DNA of 6,773 nucleotides from Treponema sp. UBA3819 (lineage in GTDB: Bacteria > Spirochaetota > Spirochaetia > Treponematales > Treponemataceae): the NCBI GenBank assembly GCA_002369025.1, contig DFDV01000192.1, forward strand, positions 1 through 6,773. The letters are read 5' to 3'. The position numbers and the translations under genes were made by a program. How positions within the stretch are numbered: the stretch's first letter is position 1; the number at the start of each line of letters is the position of its first letter. Shown piece after piece: positions 1 through 6,553 of this stretch. Below the pieces are notes generated by a model that saw only the letters and a list, made by a program, of their open reading frames with translations, was not told where the DNA came from and did not search any database.

Positions 1-84
1 GTCTGTTTTTGTCGAGCCACAACTAATTACGCCATTTTTCAGATACAGTCTAATATTGCGGAGCCCTCACCCCTGTGAAAATAC
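1..84. other. Short flank without a recognisable gene
   Basis: This is the 3' flank of the acyltransferase gene. On the minus strand all readable frames hit stops quickly, so no start of a following cluster gene is visible. On the plus strand two frames are open from the window edge, one for about 25 codons and one for about 43. Either could be the tail of a gene beginning outside, but neither gives a recognisable protein. No GC-rich hairpin followed by a T tract is seen, so where minus-strand transcription ends cannot be told. Confidence 0.4.
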
Positions 85-1071
85 TTATTCCGCCGTCTCC
101 GCGTGCCAGAAGTCGAAGAAGTTGAACCACTGGTAGGGATGTTCGATGCAGAGTTTTTCCAGTTCGCGGGCGTAATTTGCTATGGTTGCTTTGATTCTTT
201 CTTCGCGTTCTTTGCGGGGGCAGTCAAAAGAGACGGGGTTTTTATGGACGAACATGTCGTACTGGGGAAAAATGCTGATGTCTTTTTTTCGGACGCCAAA
301 CATAAAATAGGTTGGGGCGTTGATGAGGGCGGTCAATAGATAGGCTCCGTATGCAAATGGCGCGCTCTTTCCCAGAAAATCCTGCATGATAAATCGGTTT
401 TTGGTGTTTGCGCTCATGCGGTCTCCTGCAATAACCACCAGTTCACCGCGCTCAACTTTTTCCTGCAGAATCAGGATGGTGTCCGGGCCGATGTTGTCTG
501 CATTAAAAATATCAACGGTTGCTCCTGCATTGATTTTATTGACCATTGCGTTAAAGCCTGCCGTCACCTTTGTGTCCAGAATTGTATTTACGGCAAACTG
601 GTAGGAGACTCCTGTTTCTGCTGAATGGGCAAGTCCCCGGAGCATTTCTGAATTTCCCAGGTGAGAGACAATGACCATTGCGCCCCGGTGATTTTCCAGA
701 TTGTTAATCAAATCTTCTACATCATCATGCTGAAAGTGTATCTGCTTGAAGGAAAATTTTCCCGCCCATACTTCCATTTTTTCTGTGAGGGAAATGGCAA
801 AAGAAATGACATGCCTCAGAGCACTTACCTTTATTCTCTTTTGAAAGCCGGAAGATTTAAGATATTCATTCAGATTGTTCAGATAAAGTCGGGAAGCGGC
901 GTTTGCTTTTTTACTGAAGAGAAAATAGCAGAATCCTACAGGAAAAGCCAGAATACGCACAAAAACAGGGGGGAACATCTTGAGCAGGCGGAAAGTGATG
1001 GCTAGTCCAAAATGGTTGTGAAGTTCCTTTACATCGTACCACTGTTCGGACACTTGTTTCTTTTTGCTCAT
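85..1071 (-). CDS. LpxL/HtrB-family lysophospholipid acyltransferase
   Basis: A 328-residue membrane-associated acyltransferase of the lipid A biosynthesis acyltransferase (LPLAT) family, expected to move an acyl chain from acyl-ACP to a lipid or sugar acceptor on the cytoplasmic face of the inner membrane. The HX4E catalytic motif is at H137-E142 in VSHLGNSE. A second family block, GDR, is at 216-218. The C-terminus has the family-like HPYQWFNFFDFW at 311-322. A hydrophobic segment at about 36-52 may anchor the protein. I chose the ATG at 1071 because AAGGAAG (1080-1086) lies 8 bases upstream and the ATG overlaps the glycosyltransferase stop as ATGA, the usual sign of translational coupling. 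A longer frame opens at 1155, but its extra 28 residues are encoded inside the upstream gene. In APE clusters this domain follows or is fused to the glycosyltransferase, so it probably acylates the product anchor rather than lipid A (inference). Confidence 0.9.
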   Translation of the reverse strand: MSKKKQVSEQWYDVKELHNHFGLAITFRLLKMFPPVFVRILAFPVGFCYFLFSKKANAASRLYLNNLNEYLKSSGFQKRIKVSALRHVISFAISLTEKMEVWAGKFSFKQIHFQHDDVEDLINNLENHRGAMVIVSHLGNSEMLRGLAHSAETGVSYQFAVNTILDTKVTAGFNAMVNKINAGATVDIFNADNIGPDTILILQEKVERGELVVIAGDRMSANTKNRFIMQDFLGKSAPFAYGAYLLTALINAPTYFMFGVRKKDISIFPQYDMFVHKNPVSFDCPRKEREERIKATIANYARELEKLCIEHPYQWFNFFDFWHAETAE

Positions 1072-1814
1072 GCGGCCTGCTTCCTTTTTAGAACTTTTGC
1101 AATAAGGCGTGGAAGGCGCAGGAACATACCGCAGCAGAGTTTTGTGTATACCCATGAAATTCGGGCATTGTCCTGCAGCATGCGGAAGTTGCTGATTCCG
1201 TCAGAAGGATATGTAACATGCACAGGAAAAAAGAGAAAAGGCAGTCCTTTCCAGATGAGGCGGACTAAAATGTCTATGTCAAAACCCATGCGCTTGTCGT
1301 AAGAATGGCGGCTGATAAAGTCATAGGTTTCCTCTACCGGATAAATGCGAAAACCGCACATGGAATCTACAATGCCGCTTTCAAAGCTGACAATTTTTGC
1401 CCAGTTGTTGGCGAATTTGCGGCCATTCTTGCGGTGGCTGGGAACGCTGGCATCGTATTCCGGGTATCCCAAAATCATAGCGTCAGGGTACTGTTCTGCT
1501 TTTTGCATGAAAAATGGCGTGCGTTCTATATCGTGCTGGCCGTCAGCGTCAATCTGCAGTGCGTGGGTAATGCCCATTTCCCGGGCTTTTACGATGCCGG
1601 CTCCAAAGGCTGCCCCTTTTCCGGAATTTTTATCCAGAGTGACCAGCGTTACTTCCGGGTGTGCGGTGACAATCTGCCGTAAATATGATTTTGTTTCTTC
1701 ACCGTTACCGTCATCTACGAGAATTATGGGATATGAATACTGCAAGAGGCCTTCTACTACAGCAACACAGGCTTTTCCATGATTGTAGACAGGAATGATT
1801 ATACCGCCCTTCAT
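1068..1814 (-). CDS. Family 2 glycosyltransferase
   Basis: A 248-residue GT-A fold glycosyltransferase (GT2, dolichyl-phosphate-mannose-synthase-like) that would transfer a sugar from a nucleotide donor to a lipid or polyketide acceptor. Visible motifs are the N-terminal IIIPVYNHG (5-13), the nucleotide-binding ILVDDG with D34-D35, the metal-binding DADG with D89 and D91, and the acceptor-side DSMCGFR (150-156). There are no clear transmembrane helices, so it is cytosolic or peripheral. I took ATG 1814, because the 16 residues of the longer reading from 1862 lie in the AT-rich promoter region and resemble nothing. No Shine-Dalgarno sequence precedes 1814. The stop overlaps the next gene as ATGA, so both proteins are probably made together. 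The pair resembles a split version of the bifunctional glycosyltransferase/acyltransferase (apeJ type) recalled from APE clusters. The donor and acceptor cannot be read from sequence. Confidence 0.88.
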   Translation of the reverse strand: MKGGIIIPVYNHGKACVAVVEGLLQYSYPIILVDDGNGEETKSYLRQIVTAHPEVTLVTLDKNSGKGAAFGAGIVKAREMGITHALQIDADGQHDIERTPFFMQKAEQYPDAMILGYPEYDASVPSHRKNGRKFANNWAKIVSFESGIVDSMCGFRIYPVEETYDFISRHSYDKRMGFDIDILVRLIWKGLPFLFFPVHVTYPSDGISNFRMLQDNARISWVYTKLCCGMFLRLPRLIAKVLKRKQAA

Positions 1815-1822
1815 AACGGCAT

Positions 1823-1833
1823 ATTGTAGTATA
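1823..1833 (-). promoter_or_regulatory. Possible -10 hexamers for the glycosyltransferase gene
   Basis: Reading the minus strand, TATACT (1833-1828) and TACAAT (1828-1823) adjoin, sharing one base. Each matches the TATAAT consensus at five of six positions. Transcription from them would start about 2 to 7 bases before the ATG at 1814, giving an almost leaderless message and fitting the lack of a Shine-Dalgarno sequence. No convincing -35 element is seen at 16-18 bases, and the region is AT-rich, so this is tentative. Confidence 0.35.
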
Positions 1834-1855
1834 TAATAGAAAAATATGCTAGAAT
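1832..1855 (+). promoter_or_regulatory. Possible -10 elements for the outer-membrane protein gene
   Basis: Two candidates lie on the plus strand. TATAAT at 1832-1837 is a perfect -10 with only a weak -35 (TTCATA, 1810-1815, 16-base spacer). TAGAAT at 1850-1855 is preceded by TG at 1847-1848, which makes an extended -10 that needs little -35. The first predicts a leader of about 25 bases. The second predicts a leader of about 7 bases before ATG 1869. No Shine-Dalgarno sequence is visible before that ATG. Confidence 0.4.
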
Positions 1856-1868
1856 AACGCACTTGTTT

Positions 1869-3167
1869 ATGAAGCGCAGGCTGATTATTTCCATACCATT
1901 GCTTTTTTTCTCATTTTTTTCTCTTTCAGCGCAGGAGTCTTCAGATGTGGCTGACGGACAGATTGCAGACCAGACAGAGTCTGAGATTTCAGAAAGTGAC
2001 TTGGAAGCAGATTTAGAAGCAGATGACGATGCGGACACTGATACAGGCTTTGATGCAGACAGTCGTAAAATCCGGCGGGAAAAGAGAAAGGAAAAAATTA
2101 AGGCACTCTACAATGAGTATCAGGAAAAAAGTGATGAAGTAAATGAAAAACAGCGCATATCAGGCTTTCAGTTTTTAGGTGATTTTATTACAGACAAACT
2201 GCCCCTCACTCTTGATCTGGGTGCAGAGCCGGGCGAACACGGAAGCACAATTTTTGGCGTCCTGCAATATGACTGGACTCCTGTTCGCGCAAGCCGTATC
2301 CGCATGGAATATCAGTCGCTAAAAACTTCGGCGGATGTAACAAACCGATTTTCCGCAACCTTTACCAATAAATCTGGTGAAACGACAGAAACAGAGTCCC
2401 TTGCCACAGACTGGCTGACCATAACAAAAACAAAACAGATAGAAGTCGATTTTTATCCCTATCTCCGCTATTTTGGTGATGAATCCCGTCAGGCAAAAAC
2501 GCCCTTTATCTATTTTGGTCTGGGCGCATTTTACCTTTACAACTGGTATGACATCAATTATTCCGTCTGGACAGAAACAGAAACAAAAAAAGGAATCGGC
2601 AACATGGATGTGAACGGAGATTACCATCAGTTTGGGCCCATTGCAATCGCTTCCATAAAAGTTCCTTTCCTCAAATATTTTGGTCTGGCTCTGGAAACAA
2701 CTTTTTCACCCATAAACCGCGTCATCAACTCATCGGACGTGCGCTACACAACATACAGCATAGAAAATACAAAAACAAACGGCAGTGAAAGTTCTACAGG
2801 AAAAAAGACTACAACATCTTCCAGTACGGATAACTCCCAGTGGTGCTCGCCTCTTATCAAGATTGACCTTGCCATAGATGTGTTTACATATTTTCGCCTG
2901 AGAACCCGCTTTAACTACAGCCGCGTCTATCTGGGCGGACTAAAAGAAGTGAATTTCATTTCATTTGCTACTGACGAAAGCCGTGAGGAAACTTTTCAGT
3001 GGCGATACGGTCTGGAAATCGTCTTTCCTTCATCAAACAGAACCCGGAAAAAGAATTCACATTTGTGGGCGGGAGTCTATTATGAGCATCAGTGGGATTC
3101 AACTACGACTGACGGCACAAACAATACTACCCACACAGGAAAATGGATTTTCTGCTTTGGTACCTGA
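1869..3167 (+). CDS. Exported protein, probable outer-membrane beta-barrel
   Basis: A 432-residue protein of unknown specific function. It starts with a classic signal peptide: basic MKRR, a hydrophobic run to about residue 18, then a likely signal peptidase I site after SLSA (about residue 21). Residues about 22-65 are very acidic (Asp/Glu/Ser rich) and include an LEAD tandem repeat. Residues about 66-97 are highly charged and could form a coiled coil. From about 100 onward there are amphipathic, aromatic-rich strands with Ser/Thr/Asn-rich loops (for example about 165-190, 298-325 and 409-424), as in outer-membrane barrels. The last residues are WIFCFGT, so the usual terminal Phe/Trp is not exact. 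A TTG at 1863 is an alternative start; ATG 1869 gives the better signal peptide. The gene runs opposite to the flanking cluster, separated by 54 bases from the glycosyltransferase start and converging 19 bases from the small gene on its right. Confidence 0.8.
   Translation: MKRRLIISIPLLFFSFFSLSAQESSDVADGQIADQTESEISESDLEADLEADDDADTDTGFDADSRKIRREKRKEKIKALYNEYQEKSDEVNEKQRISGFQFLGDFITDKLPLTLDLGAEPGEHGSTIFGVLQYDWTPVRASRIRMEYQSLKTSADVTNRFSATFTNKSGETTETESLATDWLTITKTKQIEVDFYPYLRYFGDESRQAKTPFIYFGLGAFYLYNWYDINYSVWTETETKKGIGNMDVNGDYHQFGPIAIASIKVPFLKYFGLALETTFSPINRVINSSDVRYTTYSIENTKTNGSESSTGKKTTTSSSTDNSQWCSPLIKIDLAIDVFTYFRLRTRFNYSRVYLGGLKEVNFISFATDESREETFQWRYGLEIVFPSSNRTRKKNSHLWAGVYYEHQWDSTTTDGTNNTTHTGKWIFCFGT
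2001..2024 (+). repeat. 12-base tandem repeat encoding LEAD-LEAD
   Basis: Two copies of TTGGAAGCAGAT / TTAGAAGCAGAT (2001-2012 and 2013-2024) differ at one base. They encode two LEAD units in the acidic part of the exported protein. Further GAT/GCA-rich codons follow without exact repetition. The repeat length is a multiple of three, so gain or loss of a unit would keep the frame. Confidence 0.6.
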
Positions 3168-3186
3168 GTCGTATTTCCGCCGGAAT

Positions 3187-3576
3187 TTAGCGGATTTCTG
3201 CTGAGTGACAGAAATTGTAAAAGACTTTGTTGTTTTTGGATACTTTCTGATAGCTCAGCTTGATGTCCCGTCCTTTTTTGTCTTTCATAATTTCGTAGAG
3301 ATTGTCATTCTGTTCTTCAAAATAGACTCCCTCAGTGGGAATCTGAAAACGAACACTTTTGGTCAGATTGTTTGTGTCAATGACATGAATCGTGCCGACC
3401 AGCTGACTGGATTTCTGTACATTCTTTTCTATGACTTCTTCCTGCTGGCTGACTGCTTCAATCGGCTTAAATTTCTTAAAATCTCCACTTACAATGTAGG
3501 GCACAACGCCTATTGCAACAATTGCAAGCACGATAATGATGTAAGAGATGAATAAAATACGTGTTCTCGGTTCCAT
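3187..3576 (-). CDS. Small single-pass membrane protein of unknown function
   Basis: A 129-residue protein that I do not recognise. One hydrophobic helix spans about residues 8-29, after a short N-terminus containing two arginines. The remaining roughly 100 residues would face the periplasm by the positive-inside rule. They begin with a charged Gln/Glu/Lys-rich linker (about 41-57), followed by a region that looks like a small beta domain (SQLVGTIHVID onward, 57-129). The start at 3576 is supported by GGAGAA (3581-3586) four bases upstream. It lies 83 bases after the stop of the large fusion protein on the same strand and may be co-transcribed with it or use its own promoter. It converges on the outer-membrane protein gene. 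A role in anchoring or exporting the cluster product is possible but only a guess from position. Confidence 0.75.
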   Translation of the reverse strand: MEPRTRILFISYIIIVLAIVAIGVVPYIVSGDFKKFKPIEAVSQQEEVIEKNVQKSSQLVGTIHVIDTNNLTKSVRFQIPTEGVYFEEQNDNLYEIMKDKKGRDIKLSYQKVSKNNKVFYNFCHSAEIR

Positions 3577-3580
3577 AGGC

Positions 3581-3586
3581 TTCTCC
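3581..3586 (-). promoter_or_regulatory. Ribosome binding site of the small membrane protein
   Basis: GGAGAA on the minus strand with four bases to the ATG at 3576. It is one of the few clear Shine-Dalgarno sequences in the window and fixes this start. Confidence 0.6.
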
Positions 3587-3629
3587 AGTAAAAAAATTCC
3601 GCCTTAGCGCTTGTGCAGCTTATTTAAAC

Positions 3630-3635
3630 AGTATA
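3630..3635 (-). promoter_or_regulatory. Possible -10 of the small membrane protein gene
   Basis: TATACT on the minus strand, five of six matches to TATAAT, about 54 bases before the start codon in the gap after the fusion gene. The upstream -35 region (TGCAAA at 16 bases) is weak. It would let this gene be expressed apart from the biosynthetic genes. Confidence 0.3.
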
Positions 3636-3659
3636 GCACAGGTCTCTGAAATTTGCATA

Positions 3660-5999
3660 TTATTTTTCCGCGATATAGTTTCCGGTAGAGTAGGTAATCT
3701 GACCGCTCAAGTCCTGCAGTTTGAATGAAACTACATTTTTTGCCTCATCGTAGGAAAGATGAAAGACTACTTTTGTGTCAGGGGTAATTTTTTCCGTAAA
3801 CTTACAGCGTTTGATTTCAGGAAGACTTCTGGCAAGACCAAAATAGCGGTTTGCAAAAAGGGTAATCAAATCCACCTGTGCTACGGCAGGCAGCAGCTTA
3901 AAATCCGGGAAGTGTCCGTCAAAATAGTCGCTTTCTGCAGGAATCAGCACTTCCACATCAAGAGAATTGTCCGTTCTGTTCAGCACTTTTTCTGCAGGAA
4001 TACCGTGACCGTTAGCAAAGGCAGCGTCCTGAAAATTTTCCGGAGCAAAGAGAGCCTGAATTTCAGGTTTTTTCTTCTTGCCCTGAACATCCATGGGGAT
4101 AGCGTCCAGATAACGCCATTTTTTTGGCAGAACGACATTCTCAAAGAACTGCATCAAAAAGTCATGGAAATAGCGGTTAATCAGATATTTTTCCGTATCA
4201 GCAAATTTTTCTTTTCCCTCTGCATTCAAAACGATGGCGGCGGCAAGATACTGCCTGCGGTCACTCATGGGCACAACGCAGACATCCTGAACTAAGCCAG
4301 ACTGCAGGATGCGGTTTTCTACTTCCGTTACGGAAATGCGTTTTTCTTCTATTTTAACAATGCTGTCTGCACGTCCTTTCAGCAGGAATTTTCCGTCTTC
4401 GCCTATCTCCACTAAATCGCCGGTAGCAAAACCTGCAGGGTCTTTAATGTAAGGAGAAATGATTACCAGACAGCCTTCTTCGTTTTTCCAGATTTTTGCA
4501 TTGTCAAAAGGAGTCCATTCCAGGCCATTTTTGCTCTGGCGGTATGCAATGCCGCTTGTTTCCGTTGAACCGTATACTTCCATGGGCCAGAAACCGAAAA
4601 CGCCGTCAGTATCTTTTGCAACCTCAGGAGTAAGGACACCGCCGCTGGTAAAAATCCAGGGATTTTTGAGAGGCAGTTTTTCCTGTGAGTATTCGGCGCA
4701 GGTGCGTTTTAAGAAGGCGGGAACGGCGATAATCATGTAGTTTTCGTCGTCTAAAAGTTCAAATTCTTCCGGCAGTTCAATTCTTTTTCTGCGGAAAGGA
4801 ACTGCAATGGTAAAGGGCAGCATAATGGTAAAGAGAAGACCGTAAATATGGTGCTGGCTGACAGTTGCACAGAGTTTGCGGCTCAAAAATTCCTGGCCCC
4901 ATTTTCCGATGACAAAGGCATTATCCATCTCAAATTCAGTAAGACGCTGGTGTACGGCTTTTGGATGGCCTGTTGAGCCGGAGGTGTACATCATAATCCT
5001 TGTTTCGTCTGCATTTATTTCCGGAGTGGCCATTTTTTCGGCTTCTGAAGGCTCCGGGCTCTCTTTCAGTATGTCCGGAACATAATCAGTATCAGGGCTG
5101 TCAGGAATATCTGTCAGAAAACGTATGGAAGGGTCATTTCTAATTTCTTCAATAAAAGCGGGTGACACATTAGCCGTAAGCAGAATTTCTTTTCCACACT
5201 GGAGCAGGGAAACAAAAGAAGCAAGAAAGAACCAGTAGTCATCACAATGCAAAATCCATTTCCGGGTTTCGCCATGACTACTGATAAAGGCACGCATTTT
5301 GGCACTGTCCCGCAAAAAATCGCCCCAGGTAAGGAATTTTTTGTCTGTCCATTTCCGTTCGTAGCACAAGATGGTGTCTGCAGGTCGTGATTTTGCGTTG
5401 AACTTTGAAATTGGAACTGACTTTGGCATTTTTGCGTTTACCACCTTTCTGACAATAAATTCACCGGCAAAAAGCATTCCCATAAGCATATAGGAAATGC
5501 CGCCGTTATAAACAGACCAAAGTATATCACTTTTTGAAAAGATGGTCAGCAGGGCGACAAAAGCGTTCAGTATAAAAAAGCAGCACCAGATGACCGTCAC
5601 TTTGGTGCAGTAGGCTTCCACTTTTTTTTCTGCCAGGGAGCCGCGTATGCTTTTGTCAATCATTGTGGCAAAACGGAAAATCATCGTGGGGCGGGAAAAA
5701 AGCGTATAGCCAAAGACCGCAAGAAAAATCCCGCTGATAAGAACCGGATAGAATTTCAGAAAAAGTGCACTTCCTGTTACAAGACAGACCAAACCCGCTG
5801 CAAGCAGAAGGCCGGAAGAAATCAGCAGACGGGCAGTTTTCTTTTTATCTTTTCCCTGGGTAGCAGTCAGAAAATATGCCGCCGCAATGACAATCACAAA
5901 GAGGGAAAAAGTCCGTACCGGCACCTTGAGTACCACCAGACAGGTGAAGACAAGAATGGGATAGAGTGCGGAAAGAATGTAGAAAAGTGGCTTAAACAT
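3660..5999 (-). CDS. Fusion: six-helix membrane domain, AMP-forming acyl ligase and hot-dog dehydratase
   Basis: A 779-residue protein with three parts. Residues 1-190 hold about six transmembrane helices (near 6-26, 29-46, 56-76, 79-101, 135-154, 158-183), resembling the COG4648/ApeG-type membrane protein found beside such ligases. Residues about 200-655 form an adenylating enzyme. The phosphate-binding core motif MYTSGSTGHPKAV is at 337-349, YGSTET at 476-481, TGD at 526-528, KGRADSIVKIEEKRIS at 541-556, and a C-terminal lysine cluster at 641-644 lies where the A10 lysine is expected. Residues about 680-779 form a FabA/FabZ-like hot-dog dehydratase (ApeI-like) with GHFP at 695-698. H696 and D710 have the His+14 spacing of the FabA catalytic pair. 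The protein would activate a carboxylic acid, load it onto a carrier protein and dehydrate 3-hydroxyacyl-ACP at the inner membrane. It begins 35 bases after the second carrier protein gene with no strong Shine-Dalgarno sequence. Confidence 0.9.
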   Translation of the reverse strand: MFKPLFYILSALYPILVFTCLVVLKVPVRTFSLFVIVIAAAYFLTATQGKDKKKTARLLISSGLLLAAGLVCLVTGSALFLKFYPVLISGIFLAVFGYTLFSRPTMIFRFATMIDKSIRGSLAEKKVEAYCTKVTVIWCCFFILNAFVALLTIFSKSDILWSVYNGGISYMLMGMLFAGEFIVRKVVNAKMPKSVPISKFNAKSRPADTILCYERKWTDKKFLTWGDFLRDSAKMRAFISSHGETRKWILHCDDYWFFLASFVSLLQCGKEILLTANVSPAFIEEIRNDPSIRFLTDIPDSPDTDYVPDILKESPEPSEAEKMATPEINADETRIMMYTSGSTGHPKAVHQRLTEFEMDNAFVIGKWGQEFLSRKLCATVSQHHIYGLLFTIMLPFTIAVPFRRKRIELPEEFELLDDENYMIIAVPAFLKRTCAEYSQEKLPLKNPWIFTSGGVLTPEVAKDTDGVFGFWPMEVYGSTETSGIAYRQSKNGLEWTPFDNAKIWKNEEGCLVIISPYIKDPAGFATGDLVEIGEDGKFLLKGRADSIVKIEEKRISVTEVENRILQSGLVQDVCVVPMSDRRQYLAAAIVLNAEGKEKFADTEKYLINRYFHDFLMQFFENVVLPKKWRYLDAIPMDVQGKKKKPEIQALFAPENFQDAAFANGHGIPAEKVLNRTDNSLDVEVLIPAESDYFDGHFPDFKLLPAVAQVDLITLFANRYFGLARSLPEIKRCKFTEKITPDTKVVFHLSYDEAKNVVSFKLQDLSGQITYSTGNYIAEK

Positions 6000-6008
6000 T
6001 ACATTTTA

Positions 6009-6023
6009 ACGGCCTGCTGCCGT
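6009..6023 (-). promoter_or_regulatory. Small hairpin just before the fusion gene start
   Basis: The minus strand reads ACGGC, AGCAG, GCCGT: a five-base-pair stem with a five-base loop in the 35-base gap between the second carrier protein and the fusion gene. It ends nine bases before the start codon. The only weak Shine-Dalgarno-like bases (AGCAGG) lie in its loop and 3' arm, so it could damp translation. It is followed by TTAAAAT, not a T tract, so it is not a convincing terminator. Confidence 0.3.
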
Positions 6024-6034
6024 GAAGAGCCCGC

Positions 6035-6283
6035 TTATTTTGTGAGCGGTTCCAGCACGTTCACTACATCGCCGAGCGTGCGTACGGACTTAAATGCATC
6101 TGGTTCGATTTTTGCATTCAGATAGGGCTTCATTTTTACAATCATTTCCACTGCGTCAATAGAATCCAGGTCCAAATCAGTTACAATGTTTGCATCAAGC
6201 GTTACAGCACTTTCTTCGATATCAAAATCACTAACCAATACTTCCTTAAGCCTGGTAAACAGTTCGTCCTTGCTCATAGCCAT
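6035..6283 (-). CDS. Acyl carrier protein (second of pair, ApeF-like)
   Basis: An 82-residue, one-domain carrier protein. The phosphopantetheine attachment site is Ser41 in DLDLDSIDAVEM, the standard start of helix II. It is close to ordinary fatty-acid ACPs in length and pattern, and to the ApeF type by the DLDLDSIDAVEM sequence. Its ATG overlaps the upstream stop as TAATG. AAAGG lies nine bases before it, so translation is probably coupled to the first carrier gene; Met3 (6277) is a less well placed alternative. It would carry the starter or growing acyl chain in the cytosol, loaded by a phosphopantetheinyl transferase not in the window. Having two distinct ACPs before a ligase/dehydratase is a hallmark of APE-like clusters as I know them. 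Which ACP holds starter and which holds extending chain is not visible. Confidence 0.93.
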   Translation of the reverse strand: MAMSKDELFTRLKEVLVSDFDIEESAVTLDANIVTDLDLDSIDAVEMIVKMKPYLNAKIEPDAFKSVRTLGDVVNVLEPLTK

Positions 6284-6546
6284 TATGCGATACCTTTCTC
6301 TTTTGCGATAAATTCTGCCAGTGCGTTTACTGATGCAAAATGCTTTTTGTTGTCCGCACTTTCCGCGTTAAATTTCACGCCAAACTTCTTTTTGAGTGCA
6401 ACACCAAGTTCCAGTGCATCAATGGAGTCCAGTCCTAATCCTGAGCCAAAAATCGCTTCATCATCAACAATATTTTCCGGCTTGATATCTTCCAGCTCCA
6501 GTGAACTGACAATCACTTCCTTTATCTGCTGCTTCAATTCATCCAT
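6283..6546 (-). CDS. Acyl carrier protein (first of pair, ApeE-like)
   Basis: An 87-residue carrier protein, first gene of the visible cluster. The phosphopantetheine serine is Ser41 in FGSGLGLDSIDALELG. The extra FGxGLGLDSIDALELG pattern, and the AESADNKKHFASV stretch at 61-73, differ from housekeeping ACPs and recall ApeE-type carriers. I place the start at ATG 6546. A longer reading from ATG 6564 adds six residues (MNIILT), but those codons contain the -10 hexamer of a near-consensus promoter, and neither ATG has a Shine-Dalgarno sequence. The last base of its stop is also the first base of the next gene's ATG. It would hold acyl intermediates while the ketosynthase, reductase and dehydratase act. 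Confidence 0.92.
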   Translation of the reverse strand: MDELKQQIKEVIVSSLELEDIKPENIVDDEAIFGSGLGLDSIDALELGVALKKKFGVKFNAESADNKKHFASVNALAEFIAKEKGIA

Positions 6547-6553
6547 AGTTAAG

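Noticed and set aside
60..84. GC-rich patch after the acyltransferase stop as a terminator
   Set aside because: Only a four-pair stem (TCAC/GTGA) can be drawn and no T tract follows.
1072..1155. N-terminal extension of the acyltransferase from ATG 1155
   Set aside because: The 28 extra residues are encoded inside the glycosyltransferase gene, and the ATG at 1071 has a good ribosome binding site and the ATGA overlap.
1305..1782. Plus-strand open frames of 125 and 145 codons opposite the glycosyltransferase
   Set aside because: These are shadows of a gene with clear GT2 motifs on the other strand.
1815..1862. N-terminal extension of the glycosyltransferase
   Set aside because: The 16 extra residues lie in AT-rich promoter-like DNA; the GT2 domain starts naturally at MKGGIIIPVYNHG.
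2319..2627. 102-codon minus-strand open frame inside the outer-membrane protein gene
   Set aside because: The composition is odd (Cys/Phe rich) and the sense strand encodes a coherent exported protein.
3175..3195. Possible bidirectional terminator between the convergent genes (TCCGC at 3176-3180 and GCGGA at 3190-3194)
   Set aside because: The stem has only five pairs with a nine-base loop and no flanking T or A tract; it overlaps the end of the small gene. Too weak to call.
3759..4295. 178-codon open frame on the plus strand
   Set aside because: It is antisense to the ligase/dehydratase region, whose motifs are intact; the product looks like nothing known and there is no ribosome binding site.
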